NCBI RefSeq assembly: GCF_003601975.1
Contig: NZ_QZWZ01000002.1
Location: forward strand, 434,001-498,000
From: Mesorhizobium waimense
Lineage (GTDB): Bacteria > Pseudomonadota > Alphaproteobacteria > Rhizobiales > Rhizobiaceae
Reading direction: 5' to 3'
DNA length: 64,000 nucleotides
Positions 57,247-64,000 of the stretch are shown here, piece after piece. The first letter of the stretch is position 1. Each line of letters begins with the position of its first letter. Both the position numbers and the translations under genes were made by a program. The notes below the pieces were generated by a model, which was not told the DNA's origin, made no database searches, and was given only the letters and a program-made list of their open reading frames with translations.

Positions 57247-58038
57247 ATGGCGACTGGAAACCTGTCGAAATGCTTGCCCGTCTCTCTGGCCTACGAAGGC
57301 GGTTGGTCCGACAACAAGAAAGACCCAGGCGGCGCGACCATGAAGGGGATCACGCTCGGGACGTTCCGGCGATACAAGCCGGGCGCGAGCAAGACCCAGC
57401 TTCGCAACATCAGTCAGACCGATGTTGAATTCATCTACCGTGACGGCTTCTGGACGCCGATCCGTGGCGACGATCTGCCGTTCGGCGTCGATCTCGCGAC
57501 TATGGATTATGGCATCAACTCGGGTCCGTCGCGTGCGGTGCGCGATTTGCAGCGCGTCGTCGGCGTCGCGGCCGATGGCAAGGTTGGCGCTGGCACGCTC
57601 AAGGCGCTGATCCTGGCCGACAAGAAAAAGACCATCCAGAAGTTTTGCGCCAAGCGGCTCAGCTTCATGCAAGGTCTAAAAATCTGGAACACGTTTAAAC
57701 GCGGCTGGTCAGCGCGCGTTGCAGACGTTGAAGCCAAGGCCGTCGCCATGTGGCTCGCCAATTCAGGAACGAGTCCAGCGAGCCGCAAGATCGAGCTTGA
57801 CGTTGAAGCCGACAAGGCGGCGGGCAAGGCTAAGACGCAGACCAATGGTGCGGGCGGCGCGGTGGCCGGTGGCACTGGCGCGAGCGGAACCGATGCCGTC
57901 ATGAACAGCGGGCCGAACTGGTGGCTGATCGGTGTCATCGCGGCTGTCGTCGTGGTCGTTGTCGTGGTCTGCCTGGTCAAGGCCAATCAGCACAAGCAGC
58001 GCGCGGCGGCTTACAAATCGGTCGCAGCTGCGGTATAA
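57247..58038 (+). CDS. GH108-family endolysin with C-terminal TM segment
   Basis: 263 residues. LAYEGGWSDNKKDPGGATMKGIT holds the catalytic Glu17 of GH108 muramidases, followed by LPFGVDLATMDYGINSGPSRAVRDLQRVVGV and LKALI, the GH108/peptidoglycan-binding 3 layout. After a Lys/Ala and Gly-rich linker comes a TM helix at about 224-246 (WWLIGVIAAVVVVVVVVCLV), unusual at the C-terminus of a lysin. CGGGGA precedes the ATG. It lies far from the holin and spanins. Confidence 0.85.
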   Translation: MATGNLSKCLPVSLAYEGGWSDNKKDPGGATMKGITLGTFRRYKPGASKTQLRNISQTDVEFIYRDGFWTPIRGDDLPFGVDLATMDYGINSGPSRAVRDLQRVVGVAADGKVGAGTLKALILADKKKTIQKFCAKRLSFMQGLKIWNTFKRGWSARVADVEAKAVAMWLANSGTSPASRKIELDVEADKAAGKAKTQTNGAGGAVAGGTGASGTDAVMNSGPNWWLIGVIAAVVVVVVVVCLVKANQHKQRAAAYKSVAAAV

Positions 58039-58083
58039 ATCGAATCGGGTGTAGCGCCCGTCCTGACCCGTGCAACCGGTCAA

Positions 58084-58132
58084 GAGGCCGAGGAATAGGA
58101 TTGTCACCCCCGTTCCTCGGCCTTCTCTTTTT
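58084..58132 (+). terminator. Terminator after the endolysin gene
   Basis: GAGGCCGAGGAA (58084-58095) pairs with TTCCTCGGCCTT (58113-58124; last pair G-T), followed by CTCTTTTT. It ends the early operon and overlaps the 3' end of the convergent integrase. Confidence 0.82.
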
Positions 58133-59198
58133 GGGGCGCGACGATCTCCAGCCATTTCCAGCCGGCGTATTTGTCAGAACGTTGCCTGATGTGCGTGTAC
58201 CGTTTGAGATTTTGCCACGATCGATGCCCGCTGACGGCGGCGACGTGCGGGATATTCCAGCCGAGTTCAAATAGGCGGCTTATGCCTTCGTGTCTCAGGT
58301 CGTGAAACCTGAGGTCTTCGATCCCGTCCAGGATGGCGACGGCATCGCGCCAAGCAAAGCCGATCGTGTCGGGCTTGTACGGGAAGATCGGCCCATTTCC
58401 TCGCGGCATGCTCTGGATGATCGCCAGCGCCTCGGGCGGGAGGTCGCACCACGTATTGTTGCCTATCTTCTCGGTCGGGTTCTTCATGTCGCGGACCATG
58501 ACGCGACTGTGCTCCTCGTCCAGGTCCGCCCATGTGATCCGGGTAATCTCCTCCTGGCGTCGGGTCGAGAAGATCGCGAAGGCGACAAGCTTCGTCATCG
58601 GGATCGCGGTCGCCTTCCGACCGGCAAAGTGCGTCATGAGCTTCTCGAGTTCATCGATCGTCGGGCGGCGGTCGCGGCTGTCTGAGCGGCCTGTGAGCCC
58701 AAGCCGGCGCGCCACGATAAGCGCGTCATCCATCGCTTGCCGGTCGAGCGGGTAGTTCCATGCCGGCCGCGCCACGGTGAAGACTTCGGACAGGTGGGAA
58801 AGATAGTTCCCGACCGTCTGCGGCTTGCGCGTCTTCGCAAGCTGGGTGGCGAACTGAACGATGTCGTGGCTGGCGATCTGGTCGCAGGGCTTGTTGGTTA
58901 TCTCGAACTCCAGGATGGAATTGAGCACCTGGCCTTTCGTGCGCCCGATCTGTTTGACGCTTTCCGTCTTGTACTTCTTGATCGCCTGGGCGAGCGTCAC
59001 GCTCGGCGTGTTCGCGCGCTCGATCTCGCCCGGCCTAGATAGCTCCTCTTCGCGCTTGGCGATCCATGCGTTCGCGGCCGGCCGGCGATCGAATGTCTTT
59101 GTCTCCCGGTGGGCGATCTTGCCCTTTTTCTTGAGGATGATTTTTGCCATAAAGGCGGTCGTGCCGTCGCCGCGACGGCGCTCAACGATCGTTCCCAT
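58104..59198 (-). CDS. int: Tyrosine-type integrase
   Basis: 364 residues. The catalytic set is present: Arg in FSTRRQEEITRITW, Lys in the beta-hairpin RVMVRDMKNPTEK, His-x-x-Arg in FHDLRHEGISRL, His in VSGHRSWQNL and Tyr in KRYTHIRQ. An N-terminal arm-binding domain and a core-binding domain precede. It recombines attP with the host attB now split at 11163 and 59364. The start is ATG 59198; an AGGAG 15 bases upstream lies in the loop of an inverted repeat. Confidence 0.92.
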   Translation of the reverse strand: MGTIVERRRGDGTTAFMAKIILKKKGKIAHRETKTFDRRPAANAWIAKREEELSRPGEIERANTPSVTLAQAIKKYKTESVKQIGRTKGQVLNSILEFEITNKPCDQIASHDIVQFATQLAKTRKPQTVGNYLSHLSEVFTVARPAWNYPLDRQAMDDALIVARRLGLTGRSDSRDRRPTIDELEKLMTHFAGRKATAIPMTKLVAFAIFSTRRQEEITRITWADLDEEHSRVMVRDMKNPTEKIGNNTWCDLPPEALAIIQSMPRGNGPIFPYKPDTIGFAWRDAVAILDGIEDLRFHDLRHEGISRLFELGWNIPHVAAVSGHRSWQNLKRYTHIRQRSDKYAGWKWLEIVAPQKEKAEERG

Positions 59199-59202
59199 TT
59201 CG

Positions 59203-59239
59203 GTATCACAAGGCTCCTGTCGGAATTACATTGTGATAC
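59203..59239 (-). promoter_or_regulatory. Inverted repeat enclosing the integrase ribosome site
   Basis: GTATCACAA (59203-59211) and TTGTGATAC (59231-59239) are perfect 9-bp arms 19 bases apart. The AGGAG for integrase lies between them. TTGTGAT also occurs at 11225-11231 near attL, so the repeats may be integrase or excisionase sites, or a translation-control hairpin. Confidence 0.55.
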
Positions 59240-59273
59240 TACCGGGTGAGAATGCGCGGCGATATGGTCGAAT

Positions 59274-59312
59274 GCGCAACGATGCGCAACATGTAGCGCA
59301 ACACTGCGCAAC
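59274..59312. repeat. Four phased GCGCAAC repeats beside attR
   Basis: GCGCAAC occurs at 59274, 59284, 59296 and 59306, with spacing of 10, 12 and 10 bases, about one helical turn each. A degenerate GCGCGGC lies at 59254. They sit between integrase and attR, in the new promoter region of the hybrid host gene. They resemble the right half of the phage operator (TCGCAAC). Confidence 0.75.
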
Positions 59313-59341
59313 GGGCTTTTAAAGGGAAGTACACAAAATCA

Positions 59342-60151
59342 ATGGCTTATGACGGCGGATTTATTGCGGCCTTGCCGATGTATGACTGGCCCGAAATGCG
59401 GGGCGAGGTCGACGCGCAATGGGCGTTGCTGCGCGACGCCTTCCGTAAGAAGGGCATCGATGCGCCCGAAACGCTTGCCCGCGTCAATGGCGACCTGCCG
59501 CCGGTGCCGGGTGGTATCCGCGACGCCGAGGGCAAGGTTATCGCGCCCGATCCGGTGACGCTGCCGCCGGACGAACTGGACTTTCACCGGCTCTGGCTGC
59601 ACCCGGCGCTGCTATTCGGGCAGACCTGCTGGGGGCCGATGGACCGCGGCCTGTCCGCACATGTCCAGGTTGTCGCCCAGCCGAGCTACGATGCCTATGA
59701 AGGCGGGCAGGGCGAGCTCTATTCCAGCGCGCTGGTGATGCCGGCGGATGGCGGGCCATCGGTTGCGTCGCCGGTTGACGGTGCTCCGCTGATCCCGCTC
59801 GACCTCCTGCGCGGCAGGCGCTTCACCTTCAACGACACCGGTTCGATGTCCGGCTTCCTCGGACTGAAGCGCGATCTGGAGGCGATAGGTGAAAGCCTCG
59901 ACCTCTTTGCTTCGCGCAGCCCGAGCGGCGGCCACCGGTCCTCGATCGTCGCCATCGCCGAAGGCAGGGCAGACATTGCGGCCATCGACTGCGAGAGTTG
60001 GGCGCTGGCGCAGCGCTTCGAGCCGGCGGCGCGGCAGGTGAAGGTCGTCGGCTGGACGGGCCGGCGCAAAGGCCTGCCGTTCATCACCGCCAGGACGACG
60101 CCGGAGAAGACGGTGGCCGCGCTAAGAGAGGCCGTCGCGGGTCTCGGATAG
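59342..60151 (+). CDS. Substrate-binding-protein-like (PhnD/SsuA type), phage-host hybrid
   Basis: 269 residues. The first seven residues (MAYDGGF) and the start codon come from phage DNA; the host part begins within the att core. The body has the type-2 periplasmic-binding-protein pattern: HPALLFGQTCWGPM, LIPLDLLRGRRFTFNDTGSMSGFLGLKRDLE, SIVAIAEGRADIAAIDCESW, VGWTGRRKGLPFI. No signal peptide, so it may work in the cytoplasm or lack transport function. AAAGGGAAG lies 12-20 bases before the ATG. The frame is intact after integration. Confidence 0.82.
   Translation: MAYDGGFIAALPMYDWPEMRGEVDAQWALLRDAFRKKGIDAPETLARVNGDLPPVPGGIRDAEGKVIAPDPVTLPPDELDFHRLWLHPALLFGQTCWGPMDRGLSAHVQVVAQPSYDAYEGGQGELYSSALVMPADGGPSVASPVDGAPLIPLDLLRGRRFTFNDTGSMSGFLGLKRDLEAIGESLDLFASRSPSGGHRSSIVAIAEGRADIAAIDCESWALAQRFEPAARQVKVVGWTGRRKGLPFITARTTPEKTVAALREAVAGLG
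59364..59385. other. attR core, 22-bp repeat
   Basis: Identical to 11163-11184. It preserves the codons for AALPMYD, which lets the phage end replace the host 5' end without a frameshift. Confidence 0.88.
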
Positions 60152-60153
60152 GC

Positions 60154-61509
60154 TCAGCCCAACAGGCGCTCGTCGAGCGGGTAGGTCGACAACTGCTCGT
60201 TGCCAGTCTCGGTGATCAGGATCTGCTCCTCGATCTTGACGCCCTCGTGCCCGCCCAGCCGGCCGATGTAGCTTTCGACGCACAGCACCATGCCGGGTTC
60301 GATCACGCCGTCCGGCGTATCCGCCGTCCAGTCGTTGGCATGCGGCAACGTCGGATATTCGTCGGCCAGACCGACGCCGTGATAGAGCACGCCATAGCGG
60401 GTTGGGAAGCAATCGCCCGGCGGCACCGCCGAGCGTTCGACGAGGTCGCGGAACGACGTGCCCGGCTGCATCAGCGTGGTGTTGTGGGCGATCTGGTCGG
60501 CTGCGATGCGGTAGAGATCGCGCTGCTCATTCGACGGTTTCTTATCGCCGCACAGCCAGGTGCGCGAGAGATCAGCGCAGAAGCCGTAAGGGCCGATCAG
60601 GTCGGTGTCGAAGGCGACAAGGTCGCCCGCTTCGATGATGCGCGACGAGCACTCCTGGAACCAGGGATTGGTGCGCGGTCCCGACGACAGCAACCGGGTC
60701 TCGATCCATTCGCCGCCGCGCGCAATGTTGCCGCGGTGCAGTTCGGCCCAGAGTTCGTTCTCGGAGACACCCGGCTTCAGCGCCTGCTCCATCTCGCCCA
60801 TCGCCGCTTCGCAGGCGACGATGGCGCGGCGCATGGCGAGGATTTCGTCTGATGATTTGATCAGCCGCGCATTCTCCATCACCGCTTCGCCATTGCCGAT
60901 CGTTATCCCGAGGCGGGCCAGTTCCTCGACGCCTTCCGGATTGATGTGGTCGACCGCGACGCGGCTGTTGCCGCCGCCATGTTCCTTCACCAGATCGGCG
61001 ATGCTGCCGGCCCAGCGGCGGACTTTCAGTTCCGTCAGTTCACCGCTGTAGAGATATATCCACGACACGGCCGGACGCACCTCGTCGACGACGCCGGAAT
61101 GGTCGGACAGGTGCTCGCAGGAGAAATAGTCGAACAGCACCACCGGGCCTTCGGCGGCGACGAAGCAGTGGCGGGTCGGGTTGTGCGCGACCCAGAGCTG
61201 CATGTTGGTCGAGTCGGTGGCGTAGCGGATGTTGACGGGGTCATAGAGCAAGGCTCCGGCATAGCCGCGGCGCTTCAGTTCGGCGCGTATGCGTTCGAGC
61301 CGGTATTTGCGCATCCCGGCCAAGTCTGGCGCGGCAATGCCTGCCGCTGCCCATTCGGCTTCTGCCACGGCGCCGTAGCCCAGCACATGCTGGTTGAGCA
61401 AAGCCGCCTTCTGGCGGGAGTCCTCGCGCAGTGCTTCGATCGAGCCGGGTTCGAACGGCATGATCTTGCGATGGCGGCCGAAGCTTCCCTTTGGCGCCGC
61501 GCTGTCCAT
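60154..61509 (-). CDS. dddP: M24-family enzyme, DddP-like (DMSP lyase type)
   Basis: 451 residues with a creatinase-type N-domain and a pita-bread M24 domain. Metal ligands are Asp301, Asp303, Asp313, His377, Glu412 and Glu427. Asp383 (HGVGLAD) and Tyr372 match the catalytic pair of marine DddP. As I recall the published numbering (D295, D297, D307, Y366, H371, D377, E406, E421), every site is offset by exactly six. Blocks like NIRYATDSTNMQLW and RGGEWIETRLL are also shared. DddP cleaves DMSP to acrylate and dimethyl sulfide; a soil relative may act on another compound. It follows the GcvT-type gene by nine bases. Confidence 0.75.
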   Translation of the reverse strand: MDSAAPKGSFGRHRKIMPFEPGSIEALREDSRQKAALLNQHVLGYGAVAEAEWAAAGIAAPDLAGMRKYRLERIRAELKRRGYAGALLYDPVNIRYATDSTNMQLWVAHNPTRHCFVAAEGPVVLFDYFSCEHLSDHSGVVDEVRPAVSWIYLYSGELTELKVRRWAGSIADLVKEHGGGNSRVAVDHINPEGVEELARLGITIGNGEAVMENARLIKSSDEILAMRRAIVACEAAMGEMEQALKPGVSENELWAELHRGNIARGGEWIETRLLSSGPRTNPWFQECSSRIIEAGDLVAFDTDLIGPYGFCADLSRTWLCGDKKPSNEQRDLYRIAADQIAHNTTLMQPGTSFRDLVERSAVPPGDCFPTRYGVLYHGVGLADEYPTLPHANDWTADTPDGVIEPGMVLCVESYIGRLGGHEGVKIEEQILITETGNEQLSTYPLDERLLG

Positions 61510-61518
61510 GGTTGAACC

Positions 61519-64000
61519 TCAGGTCCGCATCTTCTCGCCGCTCGGATCGAAGGGCGCTTCGACATTGATGCGGGCCGGACGGCGATGGCCAAGGATCTCG
61601 ATCTCGAACAATCTGGCGCTTTCATCCTCGGCGAGCGCCGCTGGCACGTAGCCTTGCGCCATCGACTTCTGCACGTAGTGCGCATAGCCGCCCGAGGTCA
61701 CCCAGCCGACCACGCGCCAGTCGCCGTCGACGATGCCGCGCACAGCGGAAGCGCCCTCGGCGGCCTTCGAGCCACGCACTTCTTTGCCTGCCGTGTCGAA
61801 GCGCGGCGCGCCGTAGCCGTGCGGCTTTTCCACCGTGCCGTAATCCTTGCTGACCTTGGCCCAGATCGGCTCGTCGCCCATCACGTCGGCGTCCGCCGCA
61901 TCGACAATGAAGGAAACGCGGCGCAGTTTTGGCCCTTCGGCATGTTCTTTCGCCGACGCCTCTCGGCCGATGAAGTCGTTCTTCTCCAGCTTGATGAAGC
62001 GATCCATCGAGCCTTCGAACGGTCCGTAGATCGGCCGCAACTCGCGGAACCAGGTCGGGAAGTTCTTTTCGAGGCGCATCGACAAAAGCGCGCGCATGCC
62101 GAAATCGACCAGACCGAATTCCTCGCCGGCGTCCTTGATCGCCTTGTAGACCAGGCGTTGGTAGGCCGGCGCCATCCAGATTTCGTAGCCGAGATCGCCG
62201 GTATAGGTGATGCGGTTGACCATGCAGGGCGCGCCGCCGACCGCCATTTCGCGGAAATCCATGAAGCGGAAGGCCTTGGTCGAGATGTCGGCATCGACCA
62301 GCTTCTGCAAAAGGTCGCGGGATTTCGGTCCGGCGATCGACAGGCCGACCAGCGTCTGGTCGAAGCGGTGGATGCGCACCGTTCCATCCTTCGGCAGATG
62401 CTTTTCGAACCAGCGCATGTGGTACTTTTGTGCGGCGGACGAACCCCAGATCATGAAACGGTCTTCACCCGCCTTGGCGATGGTGAAGTCGCCGATCAGC
62501 TTGCCGAATTCATTGACCATCGGCGTCAGCACGATGCGGCCGATCTTCGGCATGCGGTTGGTCATGAGACGGTTGAGGAAGTCCTCGGCCGCCGGTCCGG
62601 ACACCTCGTATTTGGCGAAGTTGGCGATTTCGGTGACGCCGACGCGCTCGCGCGTGGCGCGCACTTCCTCGCCGATCGGACCGAAATCGTTCGAGCGATG
62701 GAACGAGACGATGTCCTTCGGCTCCTTGCCCTTGGGCGCGAACCAGAGCGGCGTTTCCAGACCCCAGCTGTCACCCATCACGGCGTTGTTGGCGAGCATC
62801 GTGTCGTAGAGCGGCGTCGTCTGCGCCGGACGGGCGGCCGGCAGCTCTTCGTTGGGGAAGCGGATCGAGAAACGGCGCGAATAGTTCTCGCGCACCTTGG
62901 CGTTGGTGTAGCGCAGGCTCGCCCATTCGCCGAAACGCGCCACGTCCATGCCCCAGACGTCGAAGCCGGGGTCGCCATGGACCATCCAGTTGGACAGCGC
63001 CAGACCGACGCCGCCGCCCTGGCTGAAGCCGGCCATGACGGCGCAGGCGCACCAGAAATTGGTCAGACCCTGCACCGGACCGACCAGCGGGTTGCCGTCG
63101 AGCGCGAAGGTAAAGGGGCCGTTGATGATCTGCTTGATGCCGGCCTTCTCGATGCCGGGGAAATGCTTGAAGCCGATCTCCAGCGACGGCGCGATGCGGT
63201 CGATGTCGGGCTGCAGCAGTTCATGGCCGAAATCCCACGGCGTGTTGACCGGCGACCATGGCTTGCAGGCTTTTTCGTAGGTGCCGAGCAGGATGCCGTT
63301 GCGCTCCTGGCGAGTGTAGATCTCGCCCTTGAAATCGAGCACGCCGATCATCTCGCGGCCGGTCGACTTGTTGAACTCCTCGACCTCCGGCATAGGCTCG
63401 GTGAGCAGGTACATGTGCTCCATGGCCAGCACCGGCAGCTCGACGCCGACCATGCGGCCGATCTCACGCGCCCAAAGGCCGCCGCAGTTGACGACATGCT
63501 CGGCCTTCACCGTGCCTTGCTCGGTGACGACGTTCCAGGTGCCGTCGACCTCCTGCGTCAGTTCGACGACGCGATTGCGCAGCACGATCTCGGCGCCGAG
63601 CTTTTTCGCCGCCTTGGAGTAGGCTATGGTAGTACCGGAGGGGTCGAGATGGCCTTCGACCGGATCCCACATGGCGCCGACGAAGTTGCTCTCGTCCATT
63701 AGCGGGAACATCGCCTTGGCTTCGGACGGCGTGATCAGTTCGGTGTCCATGCCGAGATAGCGACCCTTGGCGTGGGCCAGGCGCAGGAAGTCCATGCGCT
63801 CGGGCGTGTCGGCCATCATCACGCCACCGGTCAGGTGCAACGAGCAGGACTGGCCGGAGATCTCCTCGATTTCCTTGTAGAGCTGCACCGTATAGGCCTG
63901 CAGCTTAGCAACGTTGGGATCGCCGTTCAGCGTATGGAAGCCGCCCGCTGCATGCCAGGACGAGCCGGAGGTGAGCTCGGAGCGCTCGATCAGCATTATG
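61519..64000 (-). CDS. GcvT-family FAD dehydrogenase (dimethylglycine/sarcosine type), 5' end missing
   Basis: The frame continues past the window edge; the ATG at 63996 is internal. LIERSELTSGSSWHAAGGFH has the His that holds covalent FAD in dimethylglycine and sarcosine dehydrogenases. An FAD-oxidoreductase half runs to about residue 420 of the visible part, then the GcvT-like folate domain (VGVTEIANFAKYEVSGPAAEDFLNRLMTN, then ITYTGDLGYEIWM) and its C-terminal barrel. It would demethylate an N-methyl (or S-methyl) compound and pass C1 units to folate. It leads an operon with the DddP-like gene. Confidence 0.88.
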   Translation of the reverse strand, partial: IMLIERSELTSGSSWHAAGGFHTLNGDPNVAKLQAYTVQLYKEIEEISGQSCSLHLTGGVMMADTPERMDFLRLAHAKGRYLGMDTELITPSEAKAMFPLMDESNFVGAMWDPVEGHLDPSGTTIAYSKAAKKLGAEIVLRNRVVELTQEVDGTWNVVTEQGTVKAEHVVNCGGLWAREIGRMVGVELPVLAMEHMYLLTEPMPEVEEFNKSTGREMIGVLDFKGEIYTRQERNGILLGTYEKACKPWSPVNTPWDFGHELLQPDIDRIAPSLEIGFKHFPGIEKAGIKQIINGPFTFALDGNPLVGPVQGLTNFWCACAVMAGFSQGGGVGLALSNWMVHGDPGFDVWGMDVARFGEWASLRYTNAKVRENYSRRFSIRFPNEELPAARPAQTTPLYDTMLANNAVMGDSWGLETPLWFAPKGKEPKDIVSFHRSNDFGPIGEEVRATRERVGVTEIANFAKYEVSGPAAEDFLNRLMTNRMPKIGRIVLTPMVNEFGKLIGDFTIAKAGEDRFMIWGSSAAQKYHMRWFEKHLPKDGTVRIHRFDQTLVGLSIAGPKSRDLLQKLVDADISTKAFRFMDFREMAVGGAPCMVNRITYTGDLGYEIWMAPAYQRLVYKAIKDAGEEFGLVDFGMRALLSMRLEKNFPTWFRELRPIYGPFEGSMDRFIKLEKNDFIGREASAKEHAEGPKLRRVSFIVDAADADVMGDEPIWAKVSKDYGTVEKPHGYGAPRFDTAGKEVRGSKAAEGASAVRGIVDGDWRVVGWVTSGGYAHYVQKSMAQGYVPAALAEDESARLFEIEILGHRRPARINVEAPFDPSGEKMRT

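Larger units (their letters stand above)
11163..59385. mobile_element. Temperate podovirus prophage, about 48.2 kb
   Basis: The element is bounded by the 22-bp att repeats and carries an integrase, repressor, replication, recombination, packaging, head, short tail, internal virion and lysis genes, all apparently intact. The portal is of the podoviral head-to-tail connector type. The capsid set resembles Bordetella phage Bbp16/17/19 proteins, and the tail and ejection proteins resemble T7-group gp11-gp16. No phage RNA polymerase gene was seen, so it should rely on the host enzyme. Core-to-core length is 48,201 bases. I see no frameshift in an essential gene, so it may be inducible. Confidence 0.95.

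Noticed and set aside
59254..59312. CRISPR array reading of the GCGCAAC repeats
   Set aside because: Repeats are 7 bases with 3-5 base gaps, far below CRISPR dimensions, and no cas gene is near.

Overview
The window is chromosomal DNA of a GC-rich alphaproteobacterium, most likely a Rhizobiales member close to Mesorhizobium. That placement is inferred from gene content (betaine-homocysteine methyltransferase, GcvT-type dimethylglycine/sarcosine dehydrogenase, a DUF1515-like phage protein), not from a search. A complete-looking 48.2 kb temperate podovirus prophage fills the middle, bounded by a 22-bp direct repeat at 11163-11184 and 59364-59385.

Left host flank (1-11150): the end of a Cys-rich Fe-S protein gene, a dienelactone hydrolase, and a leftward stress-type operon (ArsR regulator, SRPBCC protein, VOC protein, small membrane protein, two DUF1801 proteins). 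Then come an ECF sigma factor translationally coupled to a membrane-anchored VWA protein, a broken IS110-family transposase, betaine-homocysteine methyltransferase, an XRE regulator and a fatty-acid desaturase. Right host flank (59342-64000): a substrate-binding-protein-like gene into which the phage integrated, a DddP-like M24 enzyme and a truncated GcvT-family FAD dehydrogenase.

Prophage layout. 11.3-17.6 kb is a tightly overlapping leftward operon of small accessory genes with a PrtN-like regulator, a cytosine-methyltransferase-like protein and a DnaQ-like exonuclease. 18.0-45.7 kb is the rightward late operon: terminase, podoviral portal, a Bordetella-phage-type capsid set, tail tube and nozzle, T7-like internal virion proteins (one with an M15 peptidase domain, one of about 2280 residues), a tailspike, a GT-C-like membrane protein, and a holin/spanin cassette with Rz1 embedded in Rz. 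45.7-49.1 kb is a leftward recombination operon (RecE-like nuclease, RecT, a candidate Acb2/Tad1-like hairpin protein). 49.1-50.6 kb is the immunity region with a CI-like repressor and a Cro-like protein. 50.4-58.0 kb is the rightward replication operon (DEAH helicase, SSB, VRR-NUC, primase, VapE helicase) ending in a GH108 endolysin, followed by a convergent tyrosine integrase next to attR.

One regulatory theme links these operons. An imperfect palindrome, roughly GTTGYGA-N3-TCGCAAC, recurs at eight or so places and nearly always sits on a predicted promoter. It is the likely binding site of the phage repressor and/or Cro. The phage supplies a new start codon and first seven codons to the host gene it interrupts, so that gene stays open but falls under a promoter region of phage origin. 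The most intriguing undescribed candidates are a predicted ~70-nt RNA in the immunity region carrying a CCTCCTCCC anti-Shine-Dalgarno motif, the operator network, the Acb2/Tad1-like protein, and an internally deleted ADP-ribosyltransferase-like domain in the giant virion protein.
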